Below the pieces are notes generated by a model. It was not told the DNA's origin. It did not search any database and saw only the letters and a program-made list of their open reading frames with translations. Position numbers and translations under genes: made by a program. This document shows, piece after piece, positions 17,466 through 26,104 of a DNA stretch of 64,000 nt (position 1 is its first letter; each line of letters opens with the position of its first letter). The stretch is from Lachnospiraceae bacterium (GTDB lineage Bacteria > Bacillota > Clostridia > Lachnospirales > Lachnospiraceae), in NCBI GenBank assembly GCA_902363835.1, contig CABJBM010000026.1, positions 1 through 64,000 on the forward strand, written 5' to 3'.

Positions 17466-18162
17466 TTTTGTATCCTACCCCCCAAACAGTGGTGATGATC
17501 TTGTTCTGTCTGGTATCTTCCTTCATCTTGCCCCGCAGGCGCCTGATATGTACCATTACTGTGTTGTTGGCCTCATAAACCTTTTCATTCCAAACCTTTT
17601 CAAAAATCTCATCCGTGCTGAACACTCTTCCCGGATTGGAAGCCAGTAAATAAAGGATGTCAAACTCAATGGGGGTGAGCTTGATCTCTTCTCCATAAAC
17701 AGTCACCTTATGGTTATCCTTGTTAATGGTCAGCCCTCTGATTGCGATTTCATTCTTAACAGCTTCATTTACAGCACTGTTGGGGTTTAGCTGGGTATAA
17801 CGGCGCAGCTGGGACTTTACCCGTGCCGTCAGCTCCAGGGGGTTAAATGGCTTTGTCACATAATCATCAGCCCCGGTTCCAAGTCCCAGAATTTTGTCCA
17901 GATCCGTGGACTTGGCGCTGAGCATGATGATGGGAATGTTATTTGTCTCCCGTACCTTCTTGCACATCTGTAAGCCATCCATTCCGGGCATCATGATGTC
18001 TAAAAGCACCAGATGGATCTGATTCTTTTCCAGAATTCCCAATCCTTCTTCCGCATTATCTGCTTTATATACTTTATATCCATCACTGACCAAATAAATT
18101 TCCACCAGATCTGCAATTTCTTTCTCATCATCCACAACCAGAATGCTTATTGTTTCGGACAT
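17455..18162 (-). CDS. OmpR/PhoB-family response regulator
   Basis: A 235-residue response regulator: receiver domain (1-120) with acidic DD11-12, phospho-acceptor Asp55 in LLDIMMPGMDG, the Thr/Ser of MLSAKS and Lys in DDYVTKPF, then a winged-helix DNA-binding domain (about 135-232, ending VWGVGYKIE). It is the first gene of the operon with its kinase, the 829-residue protein and the ABC transporter. Start chosen at MSETISILVVDDEKE, preceded by GGGAGG; the frame is open 20 codons further. It is VanR-like in architecture and probably controls its own transporter operon. Confidence 0.95.
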   Translation of the reverse strand: MSETISILVVDDEKEIADLVEIYLVSDGYKVYKADNAEEGLGILEKNQIHLVLLDIMMPGMDGLQMCKKVRETNNIPIIMLSAKSTDLDKILGLGTGADDYVTKPFNPLELTARVKSQLRRYTQLNPNSAVNEAVKNEIAIRGLTINKDNHKVTVYGEEIKLTPIEFDILYLLASNPGRVFSTDEIFEKVWNEKVYEANNTVMVHIRRLRGKMKEDTRQNKIITTVWGVGYKIEK

Positions 18163-18196
18163 GAAAAATACCTCCCTTGTCGTATGTATAAGGTTC

Positions 18197-18226
18197 AGCA
18201 GTGCATTCAGATATTTCTGCACCGCT
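18197..18226 (-). other. hairpin upstream of the response regulator
   Basis: AGCGGTGC pairs with GCACTGCT (8 bp, one wobble) about 35-65 nt before the start codon, with a further CAG/CTG inside. It lies in the presumed leader; no T tract follows. Function unknown. Confidence 0.4.
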
Positions 18227-18323
18227 TAGACTCTTATCCATTTTACCACAAGAAAGGCATCTTTGCCCTTACTATTTTCTTACAAAAAAGCTATAAAACG
18301 GTAATTATAAGGAATCCTCTTCC

Positions 18324-20471
18324 TCATCCCCCCTGGCTCTCCGTAGGGATGAATACACGGTTTCCTATTGGATTTAATTTGCCAAGCTCCTCCTTTACGT
18401 TCGTGACCGCCTCTTCACAGAACTGCTCCTGGCTGTTGACCAGGATCTTACCCCTTTTATCAGGTTTTTCATAGGTTCCGTCAGGCATCAGGATGTGAGC
18501 CTTTACGTTATCCTGGAATTGTACTTTAAGGACATGGAGGATCTGCTCCATAAGGATTTCATCCTCCACCGGGAACATGATTTCCACCCTTCGGTCCAGG
18601 TTTCTTGGCATCCAGTCCGCACTTCCCATATAAAGCTCCGGACTGTTGTCATTTTCAAAATAAAATATCCGGGCGTGTTCCAGGAAATTTCCCACAATGG
18701 AATGAACCGTAATATTTTCACTTACTCCCAAAACTCCTGCCTTTAAGCTGCATATGCCCCGGACAATCAACTGGATCTTCACTCCTGCACAGGAAGCTTC
18801 ATACAGGGCTGCTATGATCTCCTTGTCGCAAAGGGAGTTCATCTCTGCCATAATATGGGCCGATTTCCCGTTTTCCGCATTTCTGGCTTCCCTGCGGATC
18901 ATTCTTAAAAACCTGGACCGCAGCCAGATAGGTGCCAGCACCAGCTTATTCCAGTGAAGGGGTTCGGAATAACCTGACAGCATGTTGAACACGGCAGTGG
19001 CATCCTCTCCGATCTGGGGATTGCAGGTCATAAGGCCGAAGTCCGTGTAAAGCTTTGCTGTGGAATCGTTGTAGTTTCCTGTTCCTAAATGGACATACCG
19101 ACGGATTCCATCCTCTTCCCTGCGCACCACCAGTGTGATCTTGCTGTGGGTCTTTAAGCCCACCAGCCCGTAGATGACATGGCAGCCGGCCTTTTCCAGC
19201 TTCTTTGCCCAGTTAATATTGTTTTCCTCGTCAAAACGGGCCTTTAATTCCACCAGAACCGATACCTGCTTCCCGTTGTCTGCTGCCTCTGCCAGGGCGG
19301 CGATAATGGGGGAATTTCCGCTGACCCTGTAAAGGGTCTGCTTGATGGCCAGGACTTCCGGATCCTTGGCAGCGTTTTTTACGAAGTTCACCACAGGATC
19401 AAAGGTTTCATAGGGATGGTGAAGCAGAATGTCACCCTTTCTGATATTGGAAAAAATGTCATCCTCATTCATGAGCCTTGGGACCTGCTGGGGGACATAG
19501 GGGACAGCCTTTAAGTGGGCAAAGCCTTTTAACCCGTACATCTTCATAAGAAAGGTCAGATCCAGAGGGCCTGCTATCTCAAAAATATCGGCAGAACTGA
19601 TGTTCAGTTCCCGTTTGAGTATTTTTAACAGGCGCTTATCCATTTTTTCTTCCACTTCCAAACGGATGGCCTCGCCCCACTGACGTTTCTTAAGCTGCTT
19701 CTGGATTTCCTCCAAAAGATCCTCTGCCTCCTCCTCGTCAATGGTGAGATCCGCATTTCTCATGATGCGGAAAGGATGGGCAGTGATCACATTGTAATTT
19801 AAAAACAGGCTGCCAATGTTCCGTTCAATGATCTGTTCCAGCAATATGACCGCCCGTTCTTCCTTTTTCCCGGAAGGCAGCTCCACGATCCTTGGAAGAA
19901 CGCTGGGCACCTGTACCGTGGCAAATTCCAGTTCCTCTTCCCCGCTTTTTTTCTGAAGGAGGGCAGCAATGTTTAAGGATTTGTTGCGGATCAGAGGGAA
20001 GGGTCTGGAGGAATCCACAGCCATTGGGGTCAGTACCGGATACACATTCCGCTCAAAATAGCTGTCAGCATACCTCCCCTCCTCTTCGCTTAAATCCTCA
20101 TGGCACTGGACCACCCGAAGCCCGTTCTGCTTTAATGCGGGAAGAAGGGAACGGTTATAGGTGGAGTATTGCAAAGCCACCAGCTCATGGGTCCGTCCGC
20201 TGATCTTTTCAAGCTGCTCAGTGGGCTTTAAACCCGCAATGTCCGGCTTTGTATATTTGGCATGAACCATATCCTTTAAGGAAGCCACACGGACCATATA
20301 AAATTCATCTAAGTTGGAGGCGGTGATGCTTAAAAACTTCAGCCGTTCAAAAAGAGGGAGGCTTTTATCTCTCGCTTCACTGAGCACCCGGTAATTGAAT
20401 TCAATCCAGCTGAGCTCGCGGTTTACATAATTTTCAGGATTGTTATATATCGCTTCATTGATGTCCGCCAT
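18324..20471 (-). CDS. ppk: polyphosphate kinase 1
   Basis: A 715-residue Ppk1, which reversibly polymerises the gamma-phosphate of ATP into inorganic polyphosphate. It shows the N domain (NRELSWIEFNYRVL near residue 16), head domain and two PLD-like C domains. The catalytic region includes DILLHHPYETFDPVV, the autophosphorylated-histidine area GLKTHSKITLVVRR, RYVHLGTGNYND, and in the last domain VRGICSLKAGV and YMGSADWMPRNLDRR. The ATG overlaps the stop of the upstream Ppx/GppA gene (TGATG), with GAGGAGG inside that gene's end. The coupling puts polyphosphate synthesis and a possible degradation enzyme under one control. Confidence 0.97.
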   Translation of the reverse strand: MADINEAIYNNPENYVNRELSWIEFNYRVLSEARDKSLPLFERLKFLSITASNLDEFYMVRVASLKDMVHAKYTKPDIAGLKPTEQLEKISGRTHELVALQYSTYNRSLLPALKQNGLRVVQCHEDLSEEEGRYADSYFERNVYPVLTPMAVDSSRPFPLIRNKSLNIAALLQKKSGEEELEFATVQVPSVLPRIVELPSGKKEERAVILLEQIIERNIGSLFLNYNVITAHPFRIMRNADLTIDEEEAEDLLEEIQKQLKKRQWGEAIRLEVEEKMDKRLLKILKRELNISSADIFEIAGPLDLTFLMKMYGLKGFAHLKAVPYVPQQVPRLMNEDDIFSNIRKGDILLHHPYETFDPVVNFVKNAAKDPEVLAIKQTLYRVSGNSPIIAALAEAADNGKQVSVLVELKARFDEENNINWAKKLEKAGCHVIYGLVGLKTHSKITLVVRREEDGIRRYVHLGTGNYNDSTAKLYTDFGLMTCNPQIGEDATAVFNMLSGYSEPLHWNKLVLAPIWLRSRFLRMIRREARNAENGKSAHIMAEMNSLCDKEIIAALYEASCAGVKIQLIVRGICSLKAGVLGVSENITVHSIVGNFLEHARIFYFENDNSPELYMGSADWMPRNLDRRVEIMFPVEDEILMEQILHVLKVQFQDNVKAHILMPDGTYEKPDKRGKILVNSQEQFCEEAVTNVKEELGKLNPIGNRVFIPTESQGG

Positions 20472-22039
20472 CAGGATAACCTCCTCTTCTGCTTTAATAT
20501 GGGCCTTATTCCGAATATCTCCTCAAAGAAGTCCGCTTTCTGGCGAAATGCCACCGCTTCCAGGGTAATGTCTCCTTCATAGGAGACGGTCACCACCAGA
20601 TGCCCGTTTTTAACGCTCATATGGCTGTCTGAAAGCTTTTGCTTGTGGCTTCGGTCCATGGAATTTGCCAGCCTTAAAATGGCTGTCAGCTTTCCAACAA
20701 GTATGAGGCTGTCCTCGGGAGGAAATTCTCCCTTTATATTCCGGAACACTTCTTCGCTTAAACGGATCCGGTTATAGTCAAATTCCACCCCGTTATAGCG
20801 GACCACATTGGCAATGATTTCCCGCTCCATATGGGACAGGCCGATGATCTCCGTTGACATGATGATATGATAAGCCGATTCACTGGGATTTCTCATGCTG
20901 ATGAATTTACCGCAGGCGTGAAGAATGGCCGCGATCTGCAAAAGCAGCCTTTCCCTTTTCCCCATTCCGTGATATTTTTTCATGCTGTCAAAAATATCAA
21001 GTACGAACTTTTCCATGTTTACCGTATGGGGGCCATGGCATTTGTAACGCTTTGCCATGTTGCGGGAGGCCGCAAGAATGTCCTCGGAAAAATCATGGTT
21101 GAATTTCACCGCCTTTGTCTCTTCCGCAAATTCGGCGGCAATGCTGTCGCAGAGGCGGATTCCCGGTATCCAGAACAGCTCTGCCCTGGTCAGTTCCAGG
21201 ACGCGTTTAAAGATGATGGCAGCCGGCACCAGAAGTGATGCATATTCCGCGTTGACTCCAAACCGGTCCTGAATCTGATCCAGGGACATTCCCACGATCT
21301 TTTCATAGAAAAATGCAAATTCCTCTGCTGTGACCCGTTCCACAGGCTTTCCTCCCCGGCTTCCCCGGGACAGATAAAGGATGCTCTCTCCGATCCCAAT
21401 GAGGTTTTTGATCTCCCTGTCCTTTAAATAGACCTTGCGGAAGGTGTAAAGCTCATTGTCCACCAGCTCTTCAATCAGGGTATTCTGTATCTGGTTGTCA
21501 ACCTGCACGTTTCCCATCATTTCACGGATTCTTAAGACCCCCAGCATCAGGTTATGGGTGGAAACAAGGGCATCCCTGTCAAACAGGGAAACCTGCATGC
21601 TTCCAAAGCCAACATCAACGATGGCGGTTCCCTTTTGTATGATTTTATGGAATTCCGCATCCTTTGAAGCTATGGCCTTATAACTGATAAAGCGCTGCTC
21701 AGAGTTGCTGATGACCCGTACCTCGATTCCGGTCCTCACCCGGATCTGGTCCAGCACAATCCTGCTGTTTTTGGCTTCCCGCAGGGCACTGGTGCCATAA
21801 GCCCGGTAGCCGATCACCTTATAGGACTGCATAATACCGGCAAAATCCTTAATGACCTGGCACATCTCATCCATCAGTTCATAACTGATTTTTCCATCTT
21901 TATAAGTGTCCCTTCCAAGGGCGATGACATGGCGGACGTGATCCACCCTCCGGATCCCGGCTTTCTGGGAAATTTCATAGATGCCAAGCTCCAGTTCAAA
22001 CGATCCAACATCAATGGCAGCAAATAATCTTATTGCCAT
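20471..22039 (-). CDS. ppx: Ppx/GppA phosphatase with C-terminal HD domain
   Basis: A 522-residue member of the exopolyphosphatase / guanosine pentaphosphatase family. The N-terminal ASKHA-type domain has AAIDVGSFELELGIYEI (phosphate loop) and TAIVDVGFGSMQVSLFD; residues about 315-500 form an HD-type helical domain (LLLQIAAILHACGKF, YHIIMSTEIIGLSHMER). In the first loop the usual GSNS/T is GSFE, and DVGGGS is DVGFGS, so its catalytic competence deserves a check. It is upstream of and overlaps ppk by one base, which supports a role in polyphosphate metabolism or sensing. Start supported by AAGGAGG. Confidence 0.88.
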   Translation of the reverse strand: MAIRLFAAIDVGSFELELGIYEISQKAGIRRVDHVRHVIALGRDTYKDGKISYELMDEMCQVIKDFAGIMQSYKVIGYRAYGTSALREAKNSRIVLDQIRVRTGIEVRVISNSEQRFISYKAIASKDAEFHKIIQKGTAIVDVGFGSMQVSLFDRDALVSTHNLMLGVLRIREMMGNVQVDNQIQNTLIEELVDNELYTFRKVYLKDREIKNLIGIGESILYLSRGSRGGKPVERVTAEEFAFFYEKIVGMSLDQIQDRFGVNAEYASLLVPAAIIFKRVLELTRAELFWIPGIRLCDSIAAEFAEETKAVKFNHDFSEDILAASRNMAKRYKCHGPHTVNMEKFVLDIFDSMKKYHGMGKRERLLLQIAAILHACGKFISMRNPSESAYHIIMSTEIIGLSHMEREIIANVVRYNGVEFDYNRIRLSEEVFRNIKGEFPPEDSLILVGKLTAILRLANSMDRSHKQKLSDSHMSVKNGHLVVTVSYEGDITLEAVAFRQKADFFEEIFGIRPILKQKRRLS

Positions 22040-22052
22040 ACTGATCCTCCTT

Positions 22053-22136
22053 ACTGCCCGCTCACCAGGCAGTTCTTATATATTCCATTCCAGCTTTTCA
22101 TCTTTCCTGTCCTGTTTTCCGGGCAGTGCCGCCCGG
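22053..22136. other. two hairpins between DUF815 gene and ppx
   Basis: ACTGCC-9 nt-GGCAGT (22053-22073) ends just before the ppx ribosome binding site on the minus strand. CCGGGC-6 nt-GCCCGG (22119-22136) has a T4 on the plus-strand side only, so it does not look like a normal minus-strand terminator for the upstream gene. Confidence 0.4.
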
Positions 22137-22153
22137 TTTTATGGGGTGTAAAA

Positions 22154-23455
22154 CTATGCCCCGGGGAGTTCGTCTGTTTTTCCCAAAAGGTGGGTGATAA
22201 ACTGGCTTGCCGTTCTGCCTGATAATCCCCCGTGGTTTAATTCCCATATATTGGCTTTTGCATACAATTCTTCCAGAGGCAGGTTTATATCGCTGCGGGC
22301 AGCAAGTTCCTTTACGATCTCCTGGAATTCCTTCTTATCCGGGGAACCGAAGTAAATAGTCACCCCAAAGCGGGCCACCAGGGAAAGCTTCTCCTGGACG
22401 GTGTCATTATTATGTAAGTCATCATCCAGTTCTCTTTTATCACTGAATTTTTCCCGTATGAGATGCCTCCGGTTGGAAGTGGCATAGATCAGTACATTAC
22501 CCGGCTTCTTTCCAAGTCCTCCTTCAATGATTGCCTTTAAATATTTATATTCCAGTTCAGAATCCTCAAAGGATAAGTCATCCATGTAAATGATGAATTT
22601 GTAATTTCTGTCCTTTACCTGCTCCTGCACCTTTGAGAGAGACTTAAACTGATGCTTGTAAACCTCAATGATCCGAAGTCCTCTGTCATAATATTCATTG
22701 AGCATGGCCTTAATGCTGGAGGATTTTCCGGTTCCGCTGTCTCCGAACAGCAAGACGTTGTTGGCAGCGCGTCCGTTTAAAAATGCCTCCGTATTCTCAA
22801 TCAGCTTCTGCTTTTGAAGCTGGTATCCGATAATGTCATCCAAATGAACGTGTTCAATGCTGGTAATGGGCAGGATCTGGGGTTCGCTTCCACCGTCCTC
22901 TATGCGGAAAGCTTTATTCAGTCCGAATTTTCCAACTCCGAACCTGCGGTAAAACTCCGTTATCTCAGAAGCAAAGACCTTTTCATCCTCAGCCTGTTCT
23001 AAGGCAACGGCAAGGGCAACGATCTGGTCCCTGATCCTTTTATTATAAACCTTGCTGCTGCCGTCAGCCGTCCGGTAATTGGCCAAAGCCGTCCATATTC
23101 CTTTTCCATCACCTAAATGATCCAGCTTTCGGATGTCATGGTCAAACAATTCCTTAATGACCCGGAAATCATGGGCAGCCAGTTCATTTAAAGTCCCTTC
23201 CACAGGGCCTACAATCTCACAGGAGGTGCTGTAGGCGTTTTCATCATTTGCCAGACAAAATGCTAAAAAACAATGCCAGAGATTCCCCTCAAAGCCATAG
23301 GAAGCCGCCAGCTCTATCAGCTGACCAGCGCAGGCATAGGAATCCGGCATTGTTTCTGTCATCTCTCCCGGTTCCAGGCTTAAAAGCCCGGCGACTTTGT
23401 CAAAAAGTTCACGATACTTCAAATTGCGGTATAAAATCAATTCCTGGGATTTCAT
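22154..23455 (-). CDS. DUF815-family AAA ATPase
   Basis: A 433-residue P-loop ATPase of the DUF815 family. Residues about 1-180 are a family-specific helical domain; Walker A is LLFGDSGTGKSSS near 240, Walker B is KFIIYMDDLSFED near 305, with a sensor-like LIYATSNRRHLI near 340 and the RE/RELDDDL region after it. The function of this family is not established; it is common as a single gene in Clostridia. The start MKSQELILYRN is preceded by AGGAGG; the frame extends 18 codons upstream without support. An inverted repeat lies just before the ribosome binding site. Confidence 0.9.
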   Translation of the reverse strand: MKSQELILYRNLKYRELFDKVAGLLSLEPGEMTETMPDSYACAGQLIELAASYGFEGNLWHCFLAFCLANDENAYSTSCEIVGPVEGTLNELAAHDFRVIKELFDHDIRKLDHLGDGKGIWTALANYRTADGSSKVYNKRIRDQIVALAVALEQAEDEKVFASEITEFYRRFGVGKFGLNKAFRIEDGGSEPQILPITSIEHVHLDDIIGYQLQKQKLIENTEAFLNGRAANNVLLFGDSGTGKSSSIKAMLNEYYDRGLRIIEVYKHQFKSLSKVQEQVKDRNYKFIIYMDDLSFEDSELEYKYLKAIIEGGLGKKPGNVLIYATSNRRHLIREKFSDKRELDDDLHNNDTVQEKLSLVARFGVTIYFGSPDKKEFQEIVKELAARSDINLPLEELYAKANIWELNHGGLSGRTASQFITHLLGKTDELPGA

Positions 23456-23477
23456 AATGTGCCTCCTGAATGAACCA

Positions 23478-23501
23478 GGCGGATATGCCTGCATATCCGG
23501 C
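23478..23501. promoter_or_regulatory. inverted repeat upstream of DUF815 gene
   Basis: GGCGGATATGC and its near-perfect reverse complement (one mismatch) are separated by CT, about 10 nt upstream of the AGGAGG. It could be a protein-binding operator or a leader hairpin. Confidence 0.4.
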
Positions 23502-23515
23502 TGATTCACAAATTC

Positions 23516-23545
23516 AAGGCTAAAAGAAGTATTTCTTTCAGCCTT
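23516..23545 (-). terminator. weak hairpin after pheA
   Basis: AAGGCT ... AGCCTT with AGAA/TTCT inside forms an interrupted stem about 40 nt after the pheA stop. No long T tract follows, so it is at best a weak terminator. Confidence 0.35.
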
Positions 23546-23585
23546 CCTTCTTGTGTAAAAACCTTAAGATCCCTTTGGAGAGTCT

Positions 23586-24722
23586 TTAATAATTGCCTAA
23601 AACTCTCATGTTGCTTCCTTCTTCAGCGATTCCCTTTAAGGCATTCTGAATGGCAGCATCGCTTAAATTCCCTTCAATATCTATGAAAAACCGGTATTCC
23701 CAGTTTCTTCCCAATATGGGTCTTGACTCGATCATCATCATATTGACCCCATTGTAGATAAAATTGCTCAGCATATTATAAAGAGAACCGCTCTTATGGG
23801 GCAGTTCAAAGCTTATGCTTATCTTTCCTGCATCTTCCCGGTATACCGGTTCCCTTGACAGAATGATAAACCGGGTGGTGTTGTTTTTATTATGGTTGAT
23901 GGAAGGCTTTAAAACCTTCAGCCCATAAACCTTTCCTGCGATTTCACTGGCCACCGCTGCCTGAGACTTATCTCCAGCCTCAAGGATCCTTTTAGCGGCC
24001 ACAGCAGTATTCTCCGCGCTGACCTGCTTCCATTCCCTGTGGCTGTTTAAGAATTCAGAGCACTGCATAAGAGCCTGGGGATGGGAAAACACGGTGCGGA
24101 TGTCTTCCTCTTTTGCCTCTGAAAGCCCGAGCAGGGCATGATCTACGGTAAGGAAGATTTCCGCCACAATATAATTGCGGTATTTTATGAGTAAATCATA
24201 ATTATGGGTGACCGCTCCTGCCGAGGAGTTTTCAATGGGCAGCACAGCATAATCCGCCGTACCTGCCTCCACCTCTTCCATGGCATCCTCCCAGGAATCC
24301 ACATGACGGATGTCCCCGTCTTCACCAAAATATTTCAGGGCAGCCTCGTGGCTGTAGGCGCCTTCCACTCCCTGATACACCACCCGTGCCTGCTTTACAG
24401 GAAGGCTTTTTACCGGCTGGAAATCATGTTCCGCTTTCAGTCCGTGTTCTGCCATAAGCTTGTACTGGAAATGGCGGCTGATGGTCATCATCTGGGTAAA
24501 CAGCTCCCTTACCGCCTGTTTGTGAAAGTCCTCTTCCACCATACCGGTCACGGATTCAATTTTCTGCTGTTCCCTTTCCTTGTCGTAAACCTGCTTTCCT
24601 GTCTCAATCTTATATTCCGCCACCTGGCCGCTAAGCTTCATCCGCTTTTCAAATAACGATACAATTTCACGGTCAATCCCGTCAAGCTGTTTTCTGATCT
24701 CCTGTAAATCCAATGTTTTCAT
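23586..24722 (-). CDS. pheA: bifunctional chorismate mutase / prephenate dehydratase
   Basis: A 378-residue P-protein that converts chorismate to prephenate and on to phenylpyruvate in phenylalanine synthesis. The chorismate mutase type II domain is at about 1-85 (LDLQEIRKQLDGIDREIVSL), the dehydratase at about 110-285 (VVYQGVEGAYSHEAAL, ENSSAGAVTHNYDLL, NTTRFIILSR) and the ACT regulatory domain at about 295-378 with GSLYNMLSNF and ESRP, the phenylalanine-binding motifs, so feedback inhibition is likely. Start placed at MKTLDL; an in-frame ATG 12 nt upstream directly abuts AAGGA and is less likely. No other aromatic pathway genes are adjacent. Confidence 0.96.
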   Translation of the reverse strand: MKTLDLQEIRKQLDGIDREIVSLFEKRMKLSGQVAEYKIETGKQVYDKEREQQKIESVTGMVEEDFHKQAVRELFTQMMTISRHFQYKLMAEHGLKAEHDFQPVKSLPVKQARVVYQGVEGAYSHEAALKYFGEDGDIRHVDSWEDAMEEVEAGTADYAVLPIENSSAGAVTHNYDLLIKYRNYIVAEIFLTVDHALLGLSEAKEEDIRTVFSHPQALMQCSEFLNSHREWKQVSAENTAVAAKRILEAGDKSQAAVASEIAGKVYGLKVLKPSINHNKNNTTRFIILSREPVYREDAGKISISFELPHKSGSLYNMLSNFIYNGVNMMMIESRPILGRNWEYRFFIDIEGNLSDAAIQNALKGIAEEGSNMRVLGNY

Positions 24723-24759
24723 GGGTTTTATCATTCCTTTATTTTATCTGTCTGTGTGT

Positions 24760-25521
24760 TCAAGCTCTGTCCGGAAGCTTTCCCTGGCTTTTTAACTCCG
24801 CTTCCAGCATGGCCTTTATCTGATTTTCTACATAGGCGCCGGGGAATTTCCTGAATTCAGGCTCCAGTTCCTTTGTGTAAAAAGGTGTGCCAAATTCAAT
24901 GGTCACATGGGAAGGGCGGATGAATGGTAAATGACCTTCAAACACCTCCGCAGTTCCGGTTATAGCCACCGGCACCACCGGGCAACCGCTTTTTTCCGCA
25001 ATTTTAAGGCTTCCTTCCTTAAATGCCAGCAAGTCCAGGGGATTTTCCTCCCGGTTCCTGGTACCCTCCGGGAAAATCCAGACGGAAACCCCTCGTTTTA
25101 CCTGCTCGATCCCTGTTAGGATGGTTTTTAAACCTTCCTTTAAATTATGCCTGTCAAGGAACAGGCAGTTTACATTCTTCATCCAGGCGGAAAGGAGGGG
25201 GATCTTCTCCATTTCCTTTTTTGCCACAAATCCCATCAGGCCGGGAACTGTCACATAACCTACAAGAATATCAAAATAGCTTCTGTGATTTCCCACATAC
25301 AAAACGGCCCGGTCTTTTGGGATATTCTCCCTTCCCCTGACCGTAATGGTCACGCCGGCCATTCCAAGGAGGATCCGGAAAATCCACTGAACCACTGCCA
25401 GGCTCTGCACATCCCGCAGATGGCGGTCTTTTCTTCCGGTCAGCCACTGAAAAACCAAAACCGGTGTGCTTAGAATTAAAAATAAAATGACTGTTGATGC
25501 TACAAGAATAAAACGTATCAT
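24760..25521 (-). CDS. plsC: 1-acyl-sn-glycerol-3-phosphate acyltransferase
   Basis: A 253-residue PlsC-type acyltransferase that adds the second acyl chain to lysophosphatidate in phospholipid synthesis at the membrane. An N-terminal helix (VASTVILFLILSTPVLVF) anchors it; block I NHRSYFD holds the catalytic HX4D, block II has NCLFLDRHN, block III is IFPEGTRNREE and block IV is VPVAITG. The start at MIRFILVA is chosen because GGAGG lies 9 nt upstream, within an alternative earlier start. It sits 37 bp after pheA in the transcription direction reversed, i.e. upstream of pheA on the minus strand. Confidence 0.94.
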   Translation of the reverse strand: MIRFILVASTVILFLILSTPVLVFQWLTGRKDRHLRDVQSLAVVQWIFRILLGMAGVTITVRGRENIPKDRAVLYVGNHRSYFDILVGYVTVPGLMGFVAKKEMEKIPLLSAWMKNVNCLFLDRHNLKEGLKTILTGIEQVKRGVSVWIFPEGTRNREENPLDLLAFKEGSLKIAEKSGCPVVPVAITGTAEVFEGHLPFIRPSHVTIEFGTPFYTKELEPEFRKFPGAYVENQIKAMLEAELKSQGKLPDRA

Positions 25522-25575
25522 TGGTCTTGTCCTCCATTTCATCTATTATATAAAATGGTGACTTTAATTACAATA

Positions 25576-26046
25576 CTACCCGCCTTTCTTTTTTGTAATT
25601 TGTTCAAACAACAGTCCCGTGGCAAACCACAGCGGCGCAAAATCCAGACGGATCAGGCCGTCAATATTAGTGCTTCGTCCCGTATAATCCCAGGGGCACA
25701 TCCCCCCGCCCCGCAAAAGGGAGCCGGCAAAATATTCCGCCACAAAAATAAGGACCATGTAAAGAAATCCATGGCGGATAGCCAGCTCCGTTTTCCTTGC
25801 CGCAAATCCGGAACCAGGTGTTACCCAGCGGTCAATAAGAGTTCCAATGGGGCCTAAAAGAGCTCCGCATCCATAGATGGGAAACATTAAAAGGGAAGTC
25901 TGCCCCATAAGCCGCCAGTCATGGCGCAAAATGGATTCCGTGGAGGTAAAGATAACTTCCAGGCACCAGCCTGTTACCCCGCATCTGAAAAAATTAAGTG
26001 GTAGCTGTTTTAAGTTTAATTGTGATAGTGTCTTCATACTCTTCAT
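25576..26046 (-). CDS. PF06541-type membrane protein (putative ABC permease CmpB)
   Basis: A 156-residue membrane protein with four predicted helices. Features of the ABC_trans_CmpB (PF06541) family are visible: GWCLEVIFTS in helix 1, FPIYGCGALLGPI in helix 2, YFAGSLL and the C-terminal signature CPWDYTGRSTNIDGLIRLDF followed by PLWFATGLLFE. The family name implies ABC transport, but the biochemical function is not established. I see no good ribosome binding site before the first ATG, so the start may be a few codons off. Located between plsC and cls, so an envelope role is plausible. Confidence 0.82.
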   Translation of the reverse strand: MKSMKTLSQLNLKQLPLNFFRCGVTGWCLEVIFTSTESILRHDWRLMGQTSLLMFPIYGCGALLGPIGTLIDRWVTPGSGFAARKTELAIRHGFLYMVLIFVAEYFAGSLLRGGGMCPWDYTGRSTNIDGLIRLDFAPLWFATGLLFEQITKKKGG

Positions 26047-26104
26047 TATGCGTAGGTTTGCGGGATATTATGAACACAAAAAGATATTTTCCGCGAACAC
26101 AATT

